Shown: positions 36,474 through 47,131, counted from the first letter of the stretch. The stretch: 49,581 bases of DNA from a virus (IMGVR_UViG_3300033145_000268:1-49581), one strand, 5' to 3'. Made by a program: numbers and translations. Notes: a model not told the origin generated them from the letters alone.

Positions 36474-36815
36474 ATGAAAATAACAAATCCGATAGACAAA
36501 GATATAAGAATGGTCTATCTTGGGAGAGAGTTATCTTTAAAGGCTAGAGAGTCAAGTGACAAATTTAGTGAAGAACAAGTCATGAGACTAAAAAAGACTT
36601 TTGGATTTTTGGTAGTTAACGCAACAAGCGAAGCCCCTGTGGTAGAAAAACCAGAAAAGGTAGAGCCTAAGGTTAAATCAGAGATTAAGAAAGAAAAGAA
36701 AGAAGAGATAGAGGAAAGTAATCCAGATAAAACTACAGCTAAAGAAGAGAAAAAAGCTCCTAAGAAGGAGTCAGCAATTAAGAAGGTTTTAGAAACAATT
36801 AAAAAGAAGAAATAA
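36474..36815 (+). CDS. Charged hypothetical protein (113 aa)
   Basis: Short folded N-terminus (MVYLGRELSLKARESSDKF) and a Lys/Glu-rich disordered tail. Between head and tail genes; adaptor or connector role possible. Confidence 0.6.
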   Translation: MKITNPIDKDIRMVYLGRELSLKARESSDKFSEEQVMRLKKTFGFLVVNATSEAPVVEKPEKVEPKVKSEIKKEKKEEIEESNPDKTTAKEEKKAPKKESAIKKVLETIKKKK

Positions 36816-37270
36816 TGGCATTAGGATATACATTTCAAAATACCATCACTCTTTTTGGAAGCAAGACAGCAGCCGGTGTTAGAACTGGAGTTGAACTAGA
36901 AAGCACATACCAAGCAGAAGCCGTAACAGACGCAACAAAATCTTTTGCAGCTATTGGGATGGCTAAAATGGAACTTCATATTCTTTATTCTATGGGAGCT
37001 GGAGAAACAACTAACAGTATCGAAATTAAAGTAGAGGCGAGTCCAGACAACATAAACTGGTACAGATTCGTTAACGAATCTGCTTCTACAGGAACTTCTA
37101 CATTAACAGCAAGAGAATTTACTTACGTAGGAATAAACGCAACTGATGGACCAATTTCTTTGCCACTTGATATAAGTGCAAAGTATTTTAGAGTTTCTAT
37201 TAAAGAAACTGGCGTTGGATCTACCAAAGGAACTTGTTACGCTGAAGCAACATTAAGCGGATCAAAATAA
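36815..37270 (+). CDS. Beta-rich virion protein (151 aa)
   Basis: Contains EIKVEASPDNINWYRF and a C-terminal KYFRVSIKETGVGS, like small discoidin/tail-type beta-sandwich modules. One-base overlap with the previous gene. Confidence 0.6.
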   Translation: MALGYTFQNTITLFGSKTAAGVRTGVELESTYQAEAVTDATKSFAAIGMAKMELHILYSMGAGETTNSIEIKVEASPDNINWYRFVNESASTGTSTLTAREFTYVGINATDGPISLPLDISAKYFRVSIKETGVGSTKGTCYAEATLSGSK

Positions 37271-37272
37271 GG

Positions 37273-38037
37273 ATGAAGAAAAAAGAGGAAAGAAAAATAG
37301 CTAACTTCAAGGAGTTATATGCTTCTTTGAAGCAAAACTTAAAGGATGTTTCTAATGAAATATTTCGTGTTTCTGGTAAAATAGAAAGTGGGAACAAAGA
37401 GGTAGAAGATATTAGAAAGGTAATTAAAGCTGAAAATTTTAAATTAAAAGATTTAGCAATTTCCTCTGCAGAAGAACTAAAGAAAGTAGAAAGTGCTAAA
37501 GAAGGACTAAATGTATTGGAAGAACTTTTAGCTAATAATATAACATCACATAATAAAAATGTGGAAGAATTTGAACAATTAAAGCAAAAAGGACTAGCCA
37601 AACTAGAGAAGACAAAGATTAGTATCAATACATTACTTGACAAAGAGAAAAATCTTAAGCATAATATTCAAGACCTTAAAAATCTTGAGAAAACAAAGAA
37701 ATTTGTATTAGTAGAAATTGACCATTTGAGAGGTATTCTTTCAGATGAAGAAAAAAAGATCGACAAGTGTGAGAAAGACATTCAAATTAAGCTAGAAAGC
37801 TTTGAGAAGAATAAATCAATTCTTGAAAAGCAAATGAAAAAACTTGACGAAGAGATTGACAAGAAACAAAAGTCTTCTTTAAGCTTTAAAGCTAATATGA
37901 AAGCAATCGAGAAACGATTAAAGATCCGTGAAAAAGATTTAAGAATCCACGGGAATAGAATTAAAAAAGCATATGCTGATCTCGGAAAAGAAATAGTCTT
38001 TCAGGAAATAGAAATACCAACATTTAAACAAAAATAA
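37273..38037 (+). CDS. Long coiled-coil protein (254 aa)
   Basis: Nearly all heptad-like helix (LKQNLKDVSNEIFRVSGKIE; KCEKDIQIKLESFEKNK). Lacks the length and transmembrane parts of a tape measure. Possibly structural; function unclear. Confidence 0.6.
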   Translation: MKKKEERKIANFKELYASLKQNLKDVSNEIFRVSGKIESGNKEVEDIRKVIKAENFKLKDLAISSAEELKKVESAKEGLNVLEELLANNITSHNKNVEEFEQLKQKGLAKLEKTKISINTLLDKEKNLKHNIQDLKNLEKTKKFVLVEIDHLRGILSDEEKKIDKCEKDIQIKLESFEKNKSILEKQMKKLDEEIDKKQKSSLSFKANMKAIEKRLKIREKDLRIHGNRIKKAYADLGKEIVFQEIEIPTFKQK

Positions 38038-38038
38038 C

Positions 38039-38203
38039 ATGGATGTAGATTTAGCAAACATTACAGGTGTAGGAGTTTCAGGATTATCTGTCTATTTGCT
38101 TTGGAAATTATGTGCAAATCATATTGAACATAACACCGAAGCTATAGGTAAATTATCTGAAGCAATAGCTACGCTTACACAATGGCTTAAAGAGAACAAA
38201 TAA
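38039..38203 (+). CDS. Small membrane protein, holin-like (54 aa)
   Basis: N-terminal hydrophobic helix (ITGVGVSGLSVYLLWKLC) and an amphipathic tail. It resembles small phage holin/XhlA-type proteins, but the clearer lysis pair is at 14.7 kb. Confidence 0.5.
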   Translation: MDVDLANITGVGVSGLSVYLLWKLCANHIEHNTEAIGKLSEAIATLTQWLKENK

Positions 38204-38204
38204 C

Positions 38205-41200
38205 ATGGGCAAAAAAAACAAAAAAATAAGTGGATTTCAATGGGGAGGACAACCTATTGATATTTACAACTCTATCTTTGCTCCTCAAAACCCGGGTATC
38301 GATGGATTAGACGAATTAACTTCTGCAGAAACAGCATGGGTTATTAATGCTGCTGGATTAACATATGCATTAGGAACAATGTTAGTTTCAGATACTAATA
38401 GCGATTTGAATGCCTTGCCTGTTGGAACAAATGGACAAATTTTGGTAGCGGATTCCAATGAGACTCTTGGCGTAAAATGGTCAACAGAATCGGGATTAGG
38501 AGACGTTGTTGGACCAGCATCAGCGACAGACGATGCAATAGCAACATTTGATTTAATAACTGGAAAACTTATACAAAATACAGTAGTTACAATAGCACAG
38601 TCTACTGGAAATATAGTTGGCGCTGGAACGCTTAATACACACACAATCCCGGGAGGAACTGGAACATTTGCCTTAACTTCTGATTTAGCCTCTTATTTGG
38701 CTTTAGCTGGGGGCACAATGGCTGGAGCTATTGTTATGGGAACAAATAAGATTACTGGAATGGGCGACCCAACAGCAGCTCAAGATGCAGCTACTAAAGC
38801 TTATCACGACGCTGGATTTATAGACACAGAAATTCACGGATTTACTGATAATACTGAAACTACTGTTGGTTTTAACGACAGCACTTATGTTTTCACTTTA
38901 ACTGACGCGGGCTCTGGTTGGAGTTATTATAGAGATGGTTTGAAATATACTATCTCAGGTAATAAAACAACTACTCTTTCTGGTGCACCACCTTCAACAA
39001 ATACCTATTTTGTTGTAATTGATACGACCGATGGAACATTAAGCAATTCAACATCTTCTTGGAATTTAACAGACTCTAAGGTTGCCGTTGCTATAATTTA
39101 CTGGAATGATACCTTAACTCCAAAATATGTTTTAGCTGACGAGAGACATACTGCAACATTCAATAAGACTGAACACGCTTACGAACATTTGACCTATGGC
39201 ACAAGACTACAATCAAGTGGAGCAGTAAGTGGATATACGCTTAGTTCTGATGTTGACGCTAACAAACAATATGATGTTGCTCAAACAAAGATTTGGGATG
39301 AGGATCTACAATCTACCTTAACAGCAACAACTGGTGGTTCAGACAATTACCATATAGCATATAGAACGGGAGCTTCAACTTGGGTATGGGAACAGGGAGC
39401 ACATCCTTTTGACTATACTGGAGCTGGATATATCAACTACGACAGCTCTGGAACAATGACGCAGGGAGCAAACAATAAGTGGTATACGACCTATATCATT
39501 TCTACTAATCAGACAGGACTTTCAAGATATACTATTATTCACGGACAAGCCCAGTTTGATTCTCTTGCCGAAGCTCAAGCCGAACAATTTACAGATTTGA
39601 CGCTTACTAACTTAGATGTTGCTGAAGGTGTAGCAACTTGGAAGTTAATATGGAAAACATCTTCTTCTTATACCTCTACTGGAAAATGTGTGCTTATTGT
39701 TGACCCAATCCCAGTTAACACGAATATAATTACTGCACCAGCAGCTCCTGGATTAGGAACAATGAGTACACAGGACGCTGATGATGTTCATATTACAGAC
39801 GGAATCATAGAGACAGGAGTTCAATTTGTTGATGGAACAGATAACACGATAGCTTGGGAACTTGATATTAGTGGCGCTACTACTGCTAAGACAATGACTT
39901 TCTTAAGTTCTCATACTGATAATAGAACTCTTACTTTTCCAGATGCTACAGGAACTTTAGCTTTAAATAATCAAACAATGTATATTGGTACAACCGCTGT
40001 TAATATTAACAGAACAAGTGCTGCATTAGTTTTAAGTGGGATTACAAGTATTGATGGAGAAGCCGCGACAGTAGTTACAAATGCAAACTTAACTGGAATA
40101 GTAACTTCTTCAGGCAATGCTACAGCAATAGCAGATAAGGCAATAGCAATCGCAAAATTAGCTGATGGTACGGATGGACAACTTATTACTTGGGATACTA
40201 ATGGAGTTATTGCAGTAGTTACTACTGGAAACGACGGAGATGTTTTAACTTCTGGTGGCGTTGGAACAGCACCAACATTTGAAGCACCAACTGGAGGAGG
40301 AGATGTTTCAAAAGTAGGAACACCCGCTAATAATCAATTAGGCATTTGGACAGGAGATGGAACTATTGAGGGAGATGTAGACTTACTTTATGACGGAACA
40401 GATTTATTGGTTGGTGGAACCGCTGCTATAACAAAAATTCAATTTAGAGACGCTGCTGTTTTCATTAATAGCGCTACAGATGGACATTTAGATTTAGATG
40501 CTGACGTAAGTATTGATTTAAATGCAAGTGTAGTTCTTAGTGGGTCTATTTCTTTAGGCGGACATGCCGTAGATGATTTAGATATAACTTCAGAAGCTAG
40601 TGATGCTGATGACCATTTAATGACTGCATTAGCAGTTAAAAATCGTATTGATGATTTGATTGGTGCAATAAGTTCTATCACTTTAGGAGGTCATACAATA
40701 AGTGATATAGACCTTGCTAGTGAATTTAACGATGTTGATGACCATGTTATGTCGTCTGCTGCAATTCAAGATAAAATTCTTGGTTATGGTTATTCTACAG
40801 AAGTTGGAACTATAACAGCAGTAACTGGTACTGCTCCAGTAGTTTCAAGTGGAGGAACAACACCAGTAATATCTATGGCAGCAGCAAATACAACTGTTGA
40901 TGGATATTTAACAACTACTGATTGGGATACTTTTAATGAGAAAGCTGAAGCTAATCAAACATTCTATATTGGCACAACTCAAGTGGCAATTAATAGAAGT
41001 TCTGCAGCCTTAACTTTAGCAGGGATTACATTGACAACACCAAATATCGGAACACCTAGCGCAGGAAACCTAGCTAACTGTACTGCATTACCTGCAGCAG
41101 CATTAGCCGCAGGAATATTCGGAGGAGCAATGGTCACAGTAGATCACGGAGCAGCAGCAACTGCACAGGTCATAAGTGTAGCTTATGGAACTGGAGCAGC

Positions 41201-41255
41201 ACCAATTGCTAGCGATACTCCAATAGGTTCACTATACATTACTTACACAGCATAA
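38205..41255 (+). CDS. Tail fibre / receptor-binding protein
   Basis: 1016 residues, Gly/Thr/Asn-rich, beta-structured. The GTMAGAIVMGTNKITGMGDPTAAQDAATKAY block is a well-known fibre motif. Later, duplicated segments occur (MYIGTTAVNINRTSAALVLSG and FYIGTTQVAINRSSAALTLAG; HAVDDLDITSEASDADDHLM and HTISDIDLASEFNDVDDHVM). It should bind the host surface. Confidence 0.82.
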   Translation: MGKKNKKISGFQWGGQPIDIYNSIFAPQNPGIDGLDELTSAETAWVINAAGLTYALGTMLVSDTNSDLNALPVGTNGQILVADSNETLGVKWSTESGLGDVVGPASATDDAIATFDLITGKLIQNTVVTIAQSTGNIVGAGTLNTHTIPGGTGTFALTSDLASYLALAGGTMAGAIVMGTNKITGMGDPTAAQDAATKAYHDAGFIDTEIHGFTDNTETTVGFNDSTYVFTLTDAGSGWSYYRDGLKYTISGNKTTTLSGAPPSTNTYFVVIDTTDGTLSNSTSSWNLTDSKVAVAIIYWNDTLTPKYVLADERHTATFNKTEHAYEHLTYGTRLQSSGAVSGYTLSSDVDANKQYDVAQTKIWDEDLQSTLTATTGGSDNYHIAYRTGASTWVWEQGAHPFDYTGAGYINYDSSGTMTQGANNKWYTTYIISTNQTGLSRYTIIHGQAQFDSLAEAQAEQFTDLTLTNLDVAEGVATWKLIWKTSSSYTSTGKCVLIVDPIPVNTNIITAPAAPGLGTMSTQDADDVHITDGIIETGVQFVDGTDNTIAWELDISGATTAKTMTFLSSHTDNRTLTFPDATGTLALNNQTMYIGTTAVNINRTSAALVLSGITSIDGEAATVVTNANLTGIVTSSGNATAIADKAIAIAKLADGTDGQLITWDTNGVIAVVTTGNDGDVLTSGGVGTAPTFEAPTGGGDVSKVGTPANNQLGIWTGDGTIEGDVDLLYDGTDLLVGGTAAITKIQFRDAAVFINSATDGHLDLDADVSIDLNASVVLSGSISLGGHAVDDLDITSEASDADDHLMTALAVKNRIDDLIGAISSITLGGHTISDIDLASEFNDVDDHVMSSAAIQDKILGYGYSTEVGTITAVTGTAPVVSSGGTTPVISMAAANTTVDGYLTTTDWDTFNEKAEANQTFYIGTTQVAINRSSAALTLAGITLTTPNIGTPSAGNLANCTALPAAALAAGIFGGAMVTVDHGAAATAQVISVAYGTGAAPIASDTPIGSLYITYTA

Positions 41256-41920
41256 TGAACGAGAAATACAAAGATAAGAAAATTCTGATAGCAATTCCTT
41301 GCTTTAGCGGAATGATGTCTACAATGACCGTTTCAAGTTTGCTTCAATTACACAAACCAGCACCATGTGCTTTTATAGTGGTTGAAAGACAAAGGATAGA
41401 TAAATGTAGAAATTACTTTATTAAACAAACTCTGAAAGGAAATTTTGATTATCTTTTAATGATTGACGATGATAACCCAGTACCACCAGACACATTAGAA
41501 AAGCTTTTAGATGCAGACAAAGATATAGTAATGGCAGCAATTTTATCAAGAAATCCAAATCTAAAAACTGGAGTTTATGATTTATGTGCATTCTATGCTG
41601 AAGAGAAATTAATTAAAACTAAAACTCTTCGTATGTATAATCCGATTGTTAGTTTTAAGGAAGAAGGACCATTGCATAAAATAGATGCTGGTGGATGTGG
41701 AGCAATGCTTATTAAAAGAAAGGTTTTAGAGGTTATGTCAAAACAATATGAATATCCATTCTCTTTTGGAGATATAACTGTAGATGGACAAAGAAGAACA
41801 ATGAGTGAGGACGTAGAGTTTTGTGAAAGGGCTGTAAAACAAGGTTTTGAAATCTGGTTAGATGATTCAATAAGACCAGTACACATCAGTAATCCTAAAT
41901 TGATAAAATACAATGGCTAA
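41255..41920 (+). CDS. Glycosyltransferase-like protein (GT-A type)
   Basis: 221 residues. LLMIDDDNPVPPDTL has the DxD metal motif; GGCGAMLIKRKVLE and SEDVEFCERAVKQGFEIWLDD then HIS match the acceptor-side blocks of GT2-like enzymes. Embedded in the tail operon with a shared base and an 8-nt overlap, it may glycosylate the fibre proteins. Confidence 0.78.
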   Translation: MNEKYKDKKILIAIPCFSGMMSTMTVSSLLQLHKPAPCAFIVVERQRIDKCRNYFIKQTLKGNFDYLLMIDDDNPVPPDTLEKLLDADKDIVMAAILSRNPNLKTGVYDLCAFYAEEKLIKTKTLRMYNPIVSFKEEGPLHKIDAGGCGAMLIKRKVLEVMSKQYEYPFSFGDITVDGQRRTMSEDVEFCERAVKQGFEIWLDDSIRPVHISNPKLIKYNG

Positions 41921-43163
41921 TTGGGAAATTACAACAGCGAATAATAGTTTAGAGTTTGATACTACTCAGGCACAATATAACAGATGTGAGCAAGTAGATG
42001 AGAACCACTTTATTAACTTTTGGTATGGAGTAGATAATGATGCTTTTACCCAAATATTTGAAGTAAATACAGCAACATGGGCAGTCACAACAGCAGCTGC
42101 TTGGTTAGAATTTAACAATAGTTATCAACAGGGAGGAGTCGAAAAAATTGACACAAACCACTTTATTGATGTGTTTTCAGGACTAGCATCGGATGGTTAT
42201 GCTCAGGTTGTTGAGGTTGATACCTCTACATGGGTTGTAACGACTGCAAGTGCTGTGTTCGAATGGAGGATAACAGATGCTTACTATATACATACTGTAA
42301 AAGTTGATGATAACCATATTATGGTTATGCATGCCGATGCAGCAATGAATGGAGTGTCACAGATTTTAGAAATAAATACTTCAAACTGGGTTGTTACAAC
42401 AGCAGGAGACCCCTTTCAATTTGATGCTTCTGGTCAATATCTTGGTGGCGATACTATGCCAGTAGATGAAAATCATTTTATCAATGTATTTTCTGGAGCT
42501 GGTGACGATGGTTTTGCTGTAATATTAGAAGTGAATACAAGCACTTGGGCTATAAGTACCGCTGCTGCACCCCTAGAATACGATACTGCTCGTGGAAATT
42601 ATCCTACCATTGGACAAGTTGATACAAATCACTTCGTTACATTTTATAGGGGAACCGCTGGAGATGATGGTATCGCACAAGTATTAGAGGTTAATACCTC
42701 TACTTGGGCTATTACTACAACAAACACTCCACTTGAATACGATACGACAGATTTTTATGGCGGACACAATACTAAGATAGACACTAATCATTTTGTACTT
42801 TTTTGGACTGGAGCTGGGGAAGATGGATTTGCTCAAACGTTTGAGGTGAACACAACTACTTGGGCAGTTACTACTGCTGCTGCAAGTTTAGAATACGATA
42901 CGCAAAACGGAATAAATCCTGCATCATTTTTAATAGACGAAAGTCACATTATTAATTTTTGGAATGGGTCTGCTGATAAAGATGGATTTGTACAAGTATT
43001 TGAAGTTGATGTTCCAACAGTTTTACCAATAAAAATAAATATAGCAGATGCTTGGATAGATATAGATTCAATGAAAATTAACATAGGAGACGACTGGAAA
43101 GATGTCGTAAGGGTACAACAAAATATAGGTGATGTCTGGAAAGACGTATTCGATAACTCATAA
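41913..43163 (+). CDS. Seven-repeat beta-propeller tail protein
   Basis: 416 residues. Seven repeats of ~48 aa, each with W-[VAE]-[VI]-[ST]-T-A followed by LEYDT-like and NHF-I blocks, giving a seven-bladed propeller. The C-terminal part (residues ~370-416) has three INIGDxWKDV-like repeats, an anchoring motif of tail proteins. Probably host contact. Confidence 0.72.
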   Translation: MANWEITTANNSLEFDTTQAQYNRCEQVDENHFINFWYGVDNDAFTQIFEVNTATWAVTTAAAWLEFNNSYQQGGVEKIDTNHFIDVFSGLASDGYAQVVEVDTSTWVVTTASAVFEWRITDAYYIHTVKVDDNHIMVMHADAAMNGVSQILEINTSNWVVTTAGDPFQFDASGQYLGGDTMPVDENHFINVFSGAGDDGFAVILEVNTSTWAISTAAAPLEYDTARGNYPTIGQVDTNHFVTFYRGTAGDDGIAQVLEVNTSTWAITTTNTPLEYDTTDFYGGHNTKIDTNHFVLFWTGAGEDGFAQTFEVNTTTWAVTTAAASLEYDTQNGINPASFLIDESHIINFWNGSADKDGFVQVFEVDVPTVLPIKINIADAWIDIDSMKINIGDDWKDVVRVQQNIGDVWKDVFDNS

Positions 43164-43165
43164 CA

Positions 43166-44332
43166 ATGACAGAAAAAGATTTAGAAAAAGAAATAACTGA
43201 TTTAAAAGAAATCGTTAAAAGACTAGGAGAAAGAATGAATGGGCATAGCCATTTAGGATATGACCAAAGTACAAAGCTTTCAGGTAATGTCATTTTAAAA
43301 TCTCAAAACAATTTTGGAATTGGTAATAGTTTTTGGGGATACGGCTTAGCTAACCAAGGAGAAAAAGCAGAACGTATGTTACAAATGTTTTCTGTTGGAA
43401 GATCTGATAAACTAGGAACAGGCAGAGGAACATTAAATACACAATTAACATTAGAAAACCAGACAGAACCTTATACTTGGCAAGCAGACTGGGTAACATC
43501 TACGGCTTATGCTTTCGGAGATGCCGTAAGAAGTCAGGGTTATGCTTGGAGATGTTATGTTCCTCATACATCAGGAGCTTCAACAGAACCTTTTAGCGGT
43601 GCAGATTATGCAGATAATTGGCAATTATTGAATTATTATTCTTTCTATTATGGATTAAGAATGCCAGCTTTTGTAAACAATGAGGGAGTTAGTGTAACAT
43701 CTGGAGGAAGCACCTTACAGGACACAGGAAGAGTGTTTGGAGTAAATGAATTAACAGATTCATATATCTCTGCATTCGGAGGGGGCGTAAACCAAACGCT
43801 ACAGATTGCTTCTAATACAGAAGATACTGTGACTGTAGACGGAACTTGGGATGCTACTGCAACTGTTACATATACTATTTTTAGACCAGTATTCTTGGGA
43901 GGAGCTAATTTCCCATGGAAAAGATTATATGTAGGAGAAGATATTAGATTCGGATATGGATCGACCGCAGGAGACAAAACATTCAGAATTATTAAAGTAT
44001 CTGACTCAGCAATGGCATTCGATTCAGTAGCCTTTGGTTCTGTAACACAAAACCAAATGCTTGGTTCAACCTTTGGCTTTAATGCTCTTACTGGAACGAT
44101 GACTTTACAAGCGAATGCAGCAGTTACATCGACCGCTGTTACAGCGATTCACGATGGAGATTTTGATGGACAATTGTTATTCTTAATAGGAACGGACGAC
44201 ACCAATACAATAACAATTTTAGATGGAGCTAACACAGCTCTCGCAGGAGACGTAACATTAGGAGAAAACGATACAATAACATTAATATTTATAACAGATA
44301 CTTGGGTAGAACTAAGTAGATCAAACAATTAA
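43166..44332 (+). CDS. Tail fibre protein with carbohydrate-binding module
   Basis: 388 residues. N-terminal coiled coil (LEKEITDLKEIVKRLGERM), HSHLGYDQ, then WQADWVTSTAYAFGDAVRSQ and WRCYVPHTSG of the chitin-binding (CBM5/12-like) type near ~110-145, then beta regions. Binds host surface sugars. Confidence 0.72.
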   Translation: MTEKDLEKEITDLKEIVKRLGERMNGHSHLGYDQSTKLSGNVILKSQNNFGIGNSFWGYGLANQGEKAERMLQMFSVGRSDKLGTGRGTLNTQLTLENQTEPYTWQADWVTSTAYAFGDAVRSQGYAWRCYVPHTSGASTEPFSGADYADNWQLLNYYSFYYGLRMPAFVNNEGVSVTSGGSTLQDTGRVFGVNELTDSYISAFGGGVNQTLQIASNTEDTVTVDGTWDATATVTYTIFRPVFLGGANFPWKRLYVGEDIRFGYGSTAGDKTFRIIKVSDSAMAFDSVAFGSVTQNQMLGSTFGFNALTGTMTLQANAAVTSTAVTAIHDGDFDGQLLFLIGTDDTNTITILDGANTALAGDVTLGENDTITLIFITDTWVELSRSNN

Positions 44333-44365
44333 TATGGGACCAATACCACAACCAGCACAAGAATA

Positions 44366-45922
44366 ATGCCTAAAGAAATAGTAGACTTATCAGGAATAAA
44401 TGGATTAACTTCTCAATACTATGATGGAAGTTTTGAATTAAAGGTTCTAGCCAAAAATGGAGAAATGGCTGGTGGTTTTGCTAATCCATATAAAAATATA
44501 GGAGTTTTAACTCCAGCTGGAAGTGAATATATTACAGTTACTGGTCCTTCGACTGGAACTATAGTTGCCACTAAAGCAGATACAGTAAATAAAAAATCAT
44601 ATTTTTGGGACAAAGCTGCAAATTTAAGAAGTCTATCTACCTTTACAGATACATCTTTGTCTAACAGACACACAATCACTTCAGCAAGAGGAACTGATTT
44701 GGAAATATATACAGTCAATGATGTAGAAAGAATATTCTTTTCATATAGAAAAGCTGGAGGAGCAAGTGATGTTGGAACCTTTATAGAGACAGCAACATAT
44801 GATGATACTTGGCTATCAGCAACAGCTGCTGGAGGATTTAATTTAGGAGAAAATAATCACAGAATGGTTGTGGCAGATAATGGCTTTATGTATATGTTAG
44901 ATGGAGCAGCAGTACACAAAATAGATGGAACATCAACTGGAGGAGCGGGCGGAAGCACCACTCCAAACGTTTTATTGTTCCCAGCGAACTTTCAATTAAT
45001 TGATGCTATAGATACTAGAGGTGTGATGTGGATTGCCTTAATGAAAAGCACAAGAGACTTATATTCTGGAGTAACAACAACATCTTTATTCACGGAATTT
45101 GTTGGAGTTTATCTTTGGGATAGACAATCAACCAGAGTAAGTATGCAAGATTTTATACAGATTTCTGGAGTTAGAGAAATTAGAGCAATGTTTGTATTCA
45201 AAGGAGTTCCTTCCTGCTTCACAGTTTCTTCAAGACGTTTAACTCAATTAAGAATATATGATGGTAGTGAATTTAAAATTATGGTTGAATTAGAAGCTGA
45301 GGCATATCCAAGATTCCCAGATTCTATTCACGTTAATGGAGACTTAGTAACATGGGTTGGAAATAATGGATTGCAATATGCTTATGGAAACCCAGTACCG
45401 GGGATGCCTGCTGCTTTATATTTAATTGGAGATACAAGAGGAGAGATAACTGCAGAATCAACCTTTCAACATTCTGGAGCAATCCTTGGAGTCGGAACTA
45501 CAGATGAAGGATATTATATAAATTCTATAGACGGAAGTGTGACACCAAGCAATGTCTCTTTATGGAAACCATTTCTTTCTACACAGAATCCATTAAAAGG
45601 AGATGTTTATAGTGGGATCACAGCATTGCCAAAGCTATCTACAGTTAATTATATGGAAATATATTTTCCAAAATCTGGATCAGGTGGAACAACAAAAGCT
45701 ATGGACTTAAAAATATATTTTAATCAATCCACTACAGCATGGGCAACAATAACATTAGATAGAAATGATTTGGCGAGAGGATGGAAACATATTAACGTAG
45801 GATTAAGAAACATTAACTTTGTACAATTTGAATGTGAATGGAATCCATCTTCGACTACATTAACTAATATTCATCCGGAATATATAGAAATTGATTACGA
45901 TTTAATAACTAAAAATAAATAA
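44366..45922 (+). CDS. Tail structural protein (518 aa)
   Basis: Beta-rich with repeated FxxxD/W turns (VYLWDRQSTRV, FVFKGVPSCF) and a C-terminal SxNYMEIYFPKSGSGG sandwich. A hub or fibre-attachment protein is likely. A 10-codon ATG frame at 44334-44366 directly before it is too short to call. Confidence 0.65.
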   Translation: MPKEIVDLSGINGLTSQYYDGSFELKVLAKNGEMAGGFANPYKNIGVLTPAGSEYITVTGPSTGTIVATKADTVNKKSYFWDKAANLRSLSTFTDTSLSNRHTITSARGTDLEIYTVNDVERIFFSYRKAGGASDVGTFIETATYDDTWLSATAAGGFNLGENNHRMVVADNGFMYMLDGAAVHKIDGTSTGGAGGSTTPNVLLFPANFQLIDAIDTRGVMWIALMKSTRDLYSGVTTTSLFTEFVGVYLWDRQSTRVSMQDFIQISGVREIRAMFVFKGVPSCFTVSSRRLTQLRIYDGSEFKIMVELEAEAYPRFPDSIHVNGDLVTWVGNNGLQYAYGNPVPGMPAALYLIGDTRGEITAESTFQHSGAILGVGTTDEGYYINSIDGSVTPSNVSLWKPFLSTQNPLKGDVYSGITALPKLSTVNYMEIYFPKSGSGGTTKAMDLKIYFNQSTTAWATITLDRNDLARGWKHINVGLRNINFVQFECEWNPSSTTLTNIHPEYIEIDYDLITKNK

Positions 45923-45925
45923 TAT

Positions 45926-47131
45926 ATGGCAACAACAGTAGAGAAAATTCAAGACAGCACTAATCAATACATAGGAGATACAACAACAAACTCTGTATCT
46001 GCTAATGATAGATTGAGAGCGATAACCGAAGCAGTACGACAAATGTACAACGACTTTGAGTTTGACTTCTCTAATAGAACCCTTACTTTAGATTATTATG
46101 ACACAATTAATTATTACGAGATTTCAACAGACGCTCCTGACTTTACGGTTCCAGCAGAATTAAGAAGATCTAAAGAAGATAATACTGAAGCTTTCACAAG
46201 AAACTCTGGAAGAACATTGGCTGTAGAAATAGCTCAAGGAAGAAGCGACATAATAGACTTCGCTATAGAAACGAAGAACTTTAAACAATACTTAGTGATT
46301 AATCATACTTCTAAATATGGATCTATTCCAATACACAATTGTGATAGCTTAACTGCTAATGGAACATGGACAGCAGATGTAACTACTTCAGACGCAGAAA
46401 ACTTGACAATAGATACCGTAGAAAAGAAAGTTGGTACAGCTTCATTGAACTTTGACTTAGATGTCTCTCAGTCAGCGAACAATCGTGTTACAATAGCAGT
46501 AACAGATATGGCTGAAGTTGATTTAGAAGCACACGAAGACTTATCAGCAATTATAGCATGGGTATACATTCCAGACGTTACATACACATCTTCTGTAACT
46601 TTATACTGGGGAACTTCATCAACTGTGTATTGGTCAGCTGCCGCAACAACAGATGCTTTCGGAGCAGACTTCGCAGACGGATGGAATAGAATCCTAGTAG
46701 AATGGTCAGACGCTACAGAAACAGGAAGTCCAGATGCTTCAGAAATAGATTACTTTAGAGTAGATATAAACTACACAGCCTCTCAGGGAGATGATACGGA
46801 TTATAGAGTAGATGACATTATAAGTGTGAGACCAGAAGAAATGCAACTTATTTATCAAAGCAATTATGTCGGAGTTGATGATTCTGGAGATTATCTAACA
46901 GAATTTACTTCTACAAATGACATTCCATTATATTCAGGAGTCTACGATTATTTCGATGTATATGTATCACATAAATCAGCCGCAATCTTGTTTAGACAAA
47001 TGGGACAAAACTTGGAGGCGAATGATCAAGAGACATTGTCAGAAAAAGAATTAAATAAATTAAAAAATAAATTCCCAAGCACCGCTTTAAAGCCAAGTAA
47101 AAGCTTTAAGGTTAAAGGTCTAAGATGGTAA
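45926..47131 (+). CDS. Neck/adaptor-type virion protein with inserted sugar-binding-like domain
   Basis: 401 residues. The N-terminus (NDRLRAITEAVRQMYNDFEF) and C-terminus (YDYFDVYVSHKSAAILFRQM) look like head-tail adaptor helices. Residues ~135-305 form a jelly-roll-type insertion (GTASLNFDLDVSQSANNR, IIAWVYIPD, WNRILVEWSD). The inference is from layout. Confidence 0.6.
   Translation: MATTVEKIQDSTNQYIGDTTTNSVSANDRLRAITEAVRQMYNDFEFDFSNRTLTLDYYDTINYYEISTDAPDFTVPAELRRSKEDNTEAFTRNSGRTLAVEIAQGRSDIIDFAIETKNFKQYLVINHTSKYGSIPIHNCDSLTANGTWTADVTTSDAENLTIDTVEKKVGTASLNFDLDVSQSANNRVTIAVTDMAEVDLEAHEDLSAIIAWVYIPDVTYTSSVTLYWGTSSTVYWSAAATTDAFGADFADGWNRILVEWSDATETGSPDASEIDYFRVDINYTASQGDDTDYRVDDIISVRPEEMQLIYQSNYVGVDDSGDYLTEFTSTNDIPLYSGVYDYFDVYVSHKSAAILFRQMGQNLEANDQETLSEKELNKLKNKFPSTALKPSKSFKVKGLRW

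Noticed and set aside
37273-38037. Tape-measure protein
   Set aside because: A coiled coil of only 254 residues with no membrane segments, too short for a tail length ruler.
44334-44366. 10-codon ATG frame before the 518-aa tail gene
   Set aside because: Too short to support; may only couple translation.
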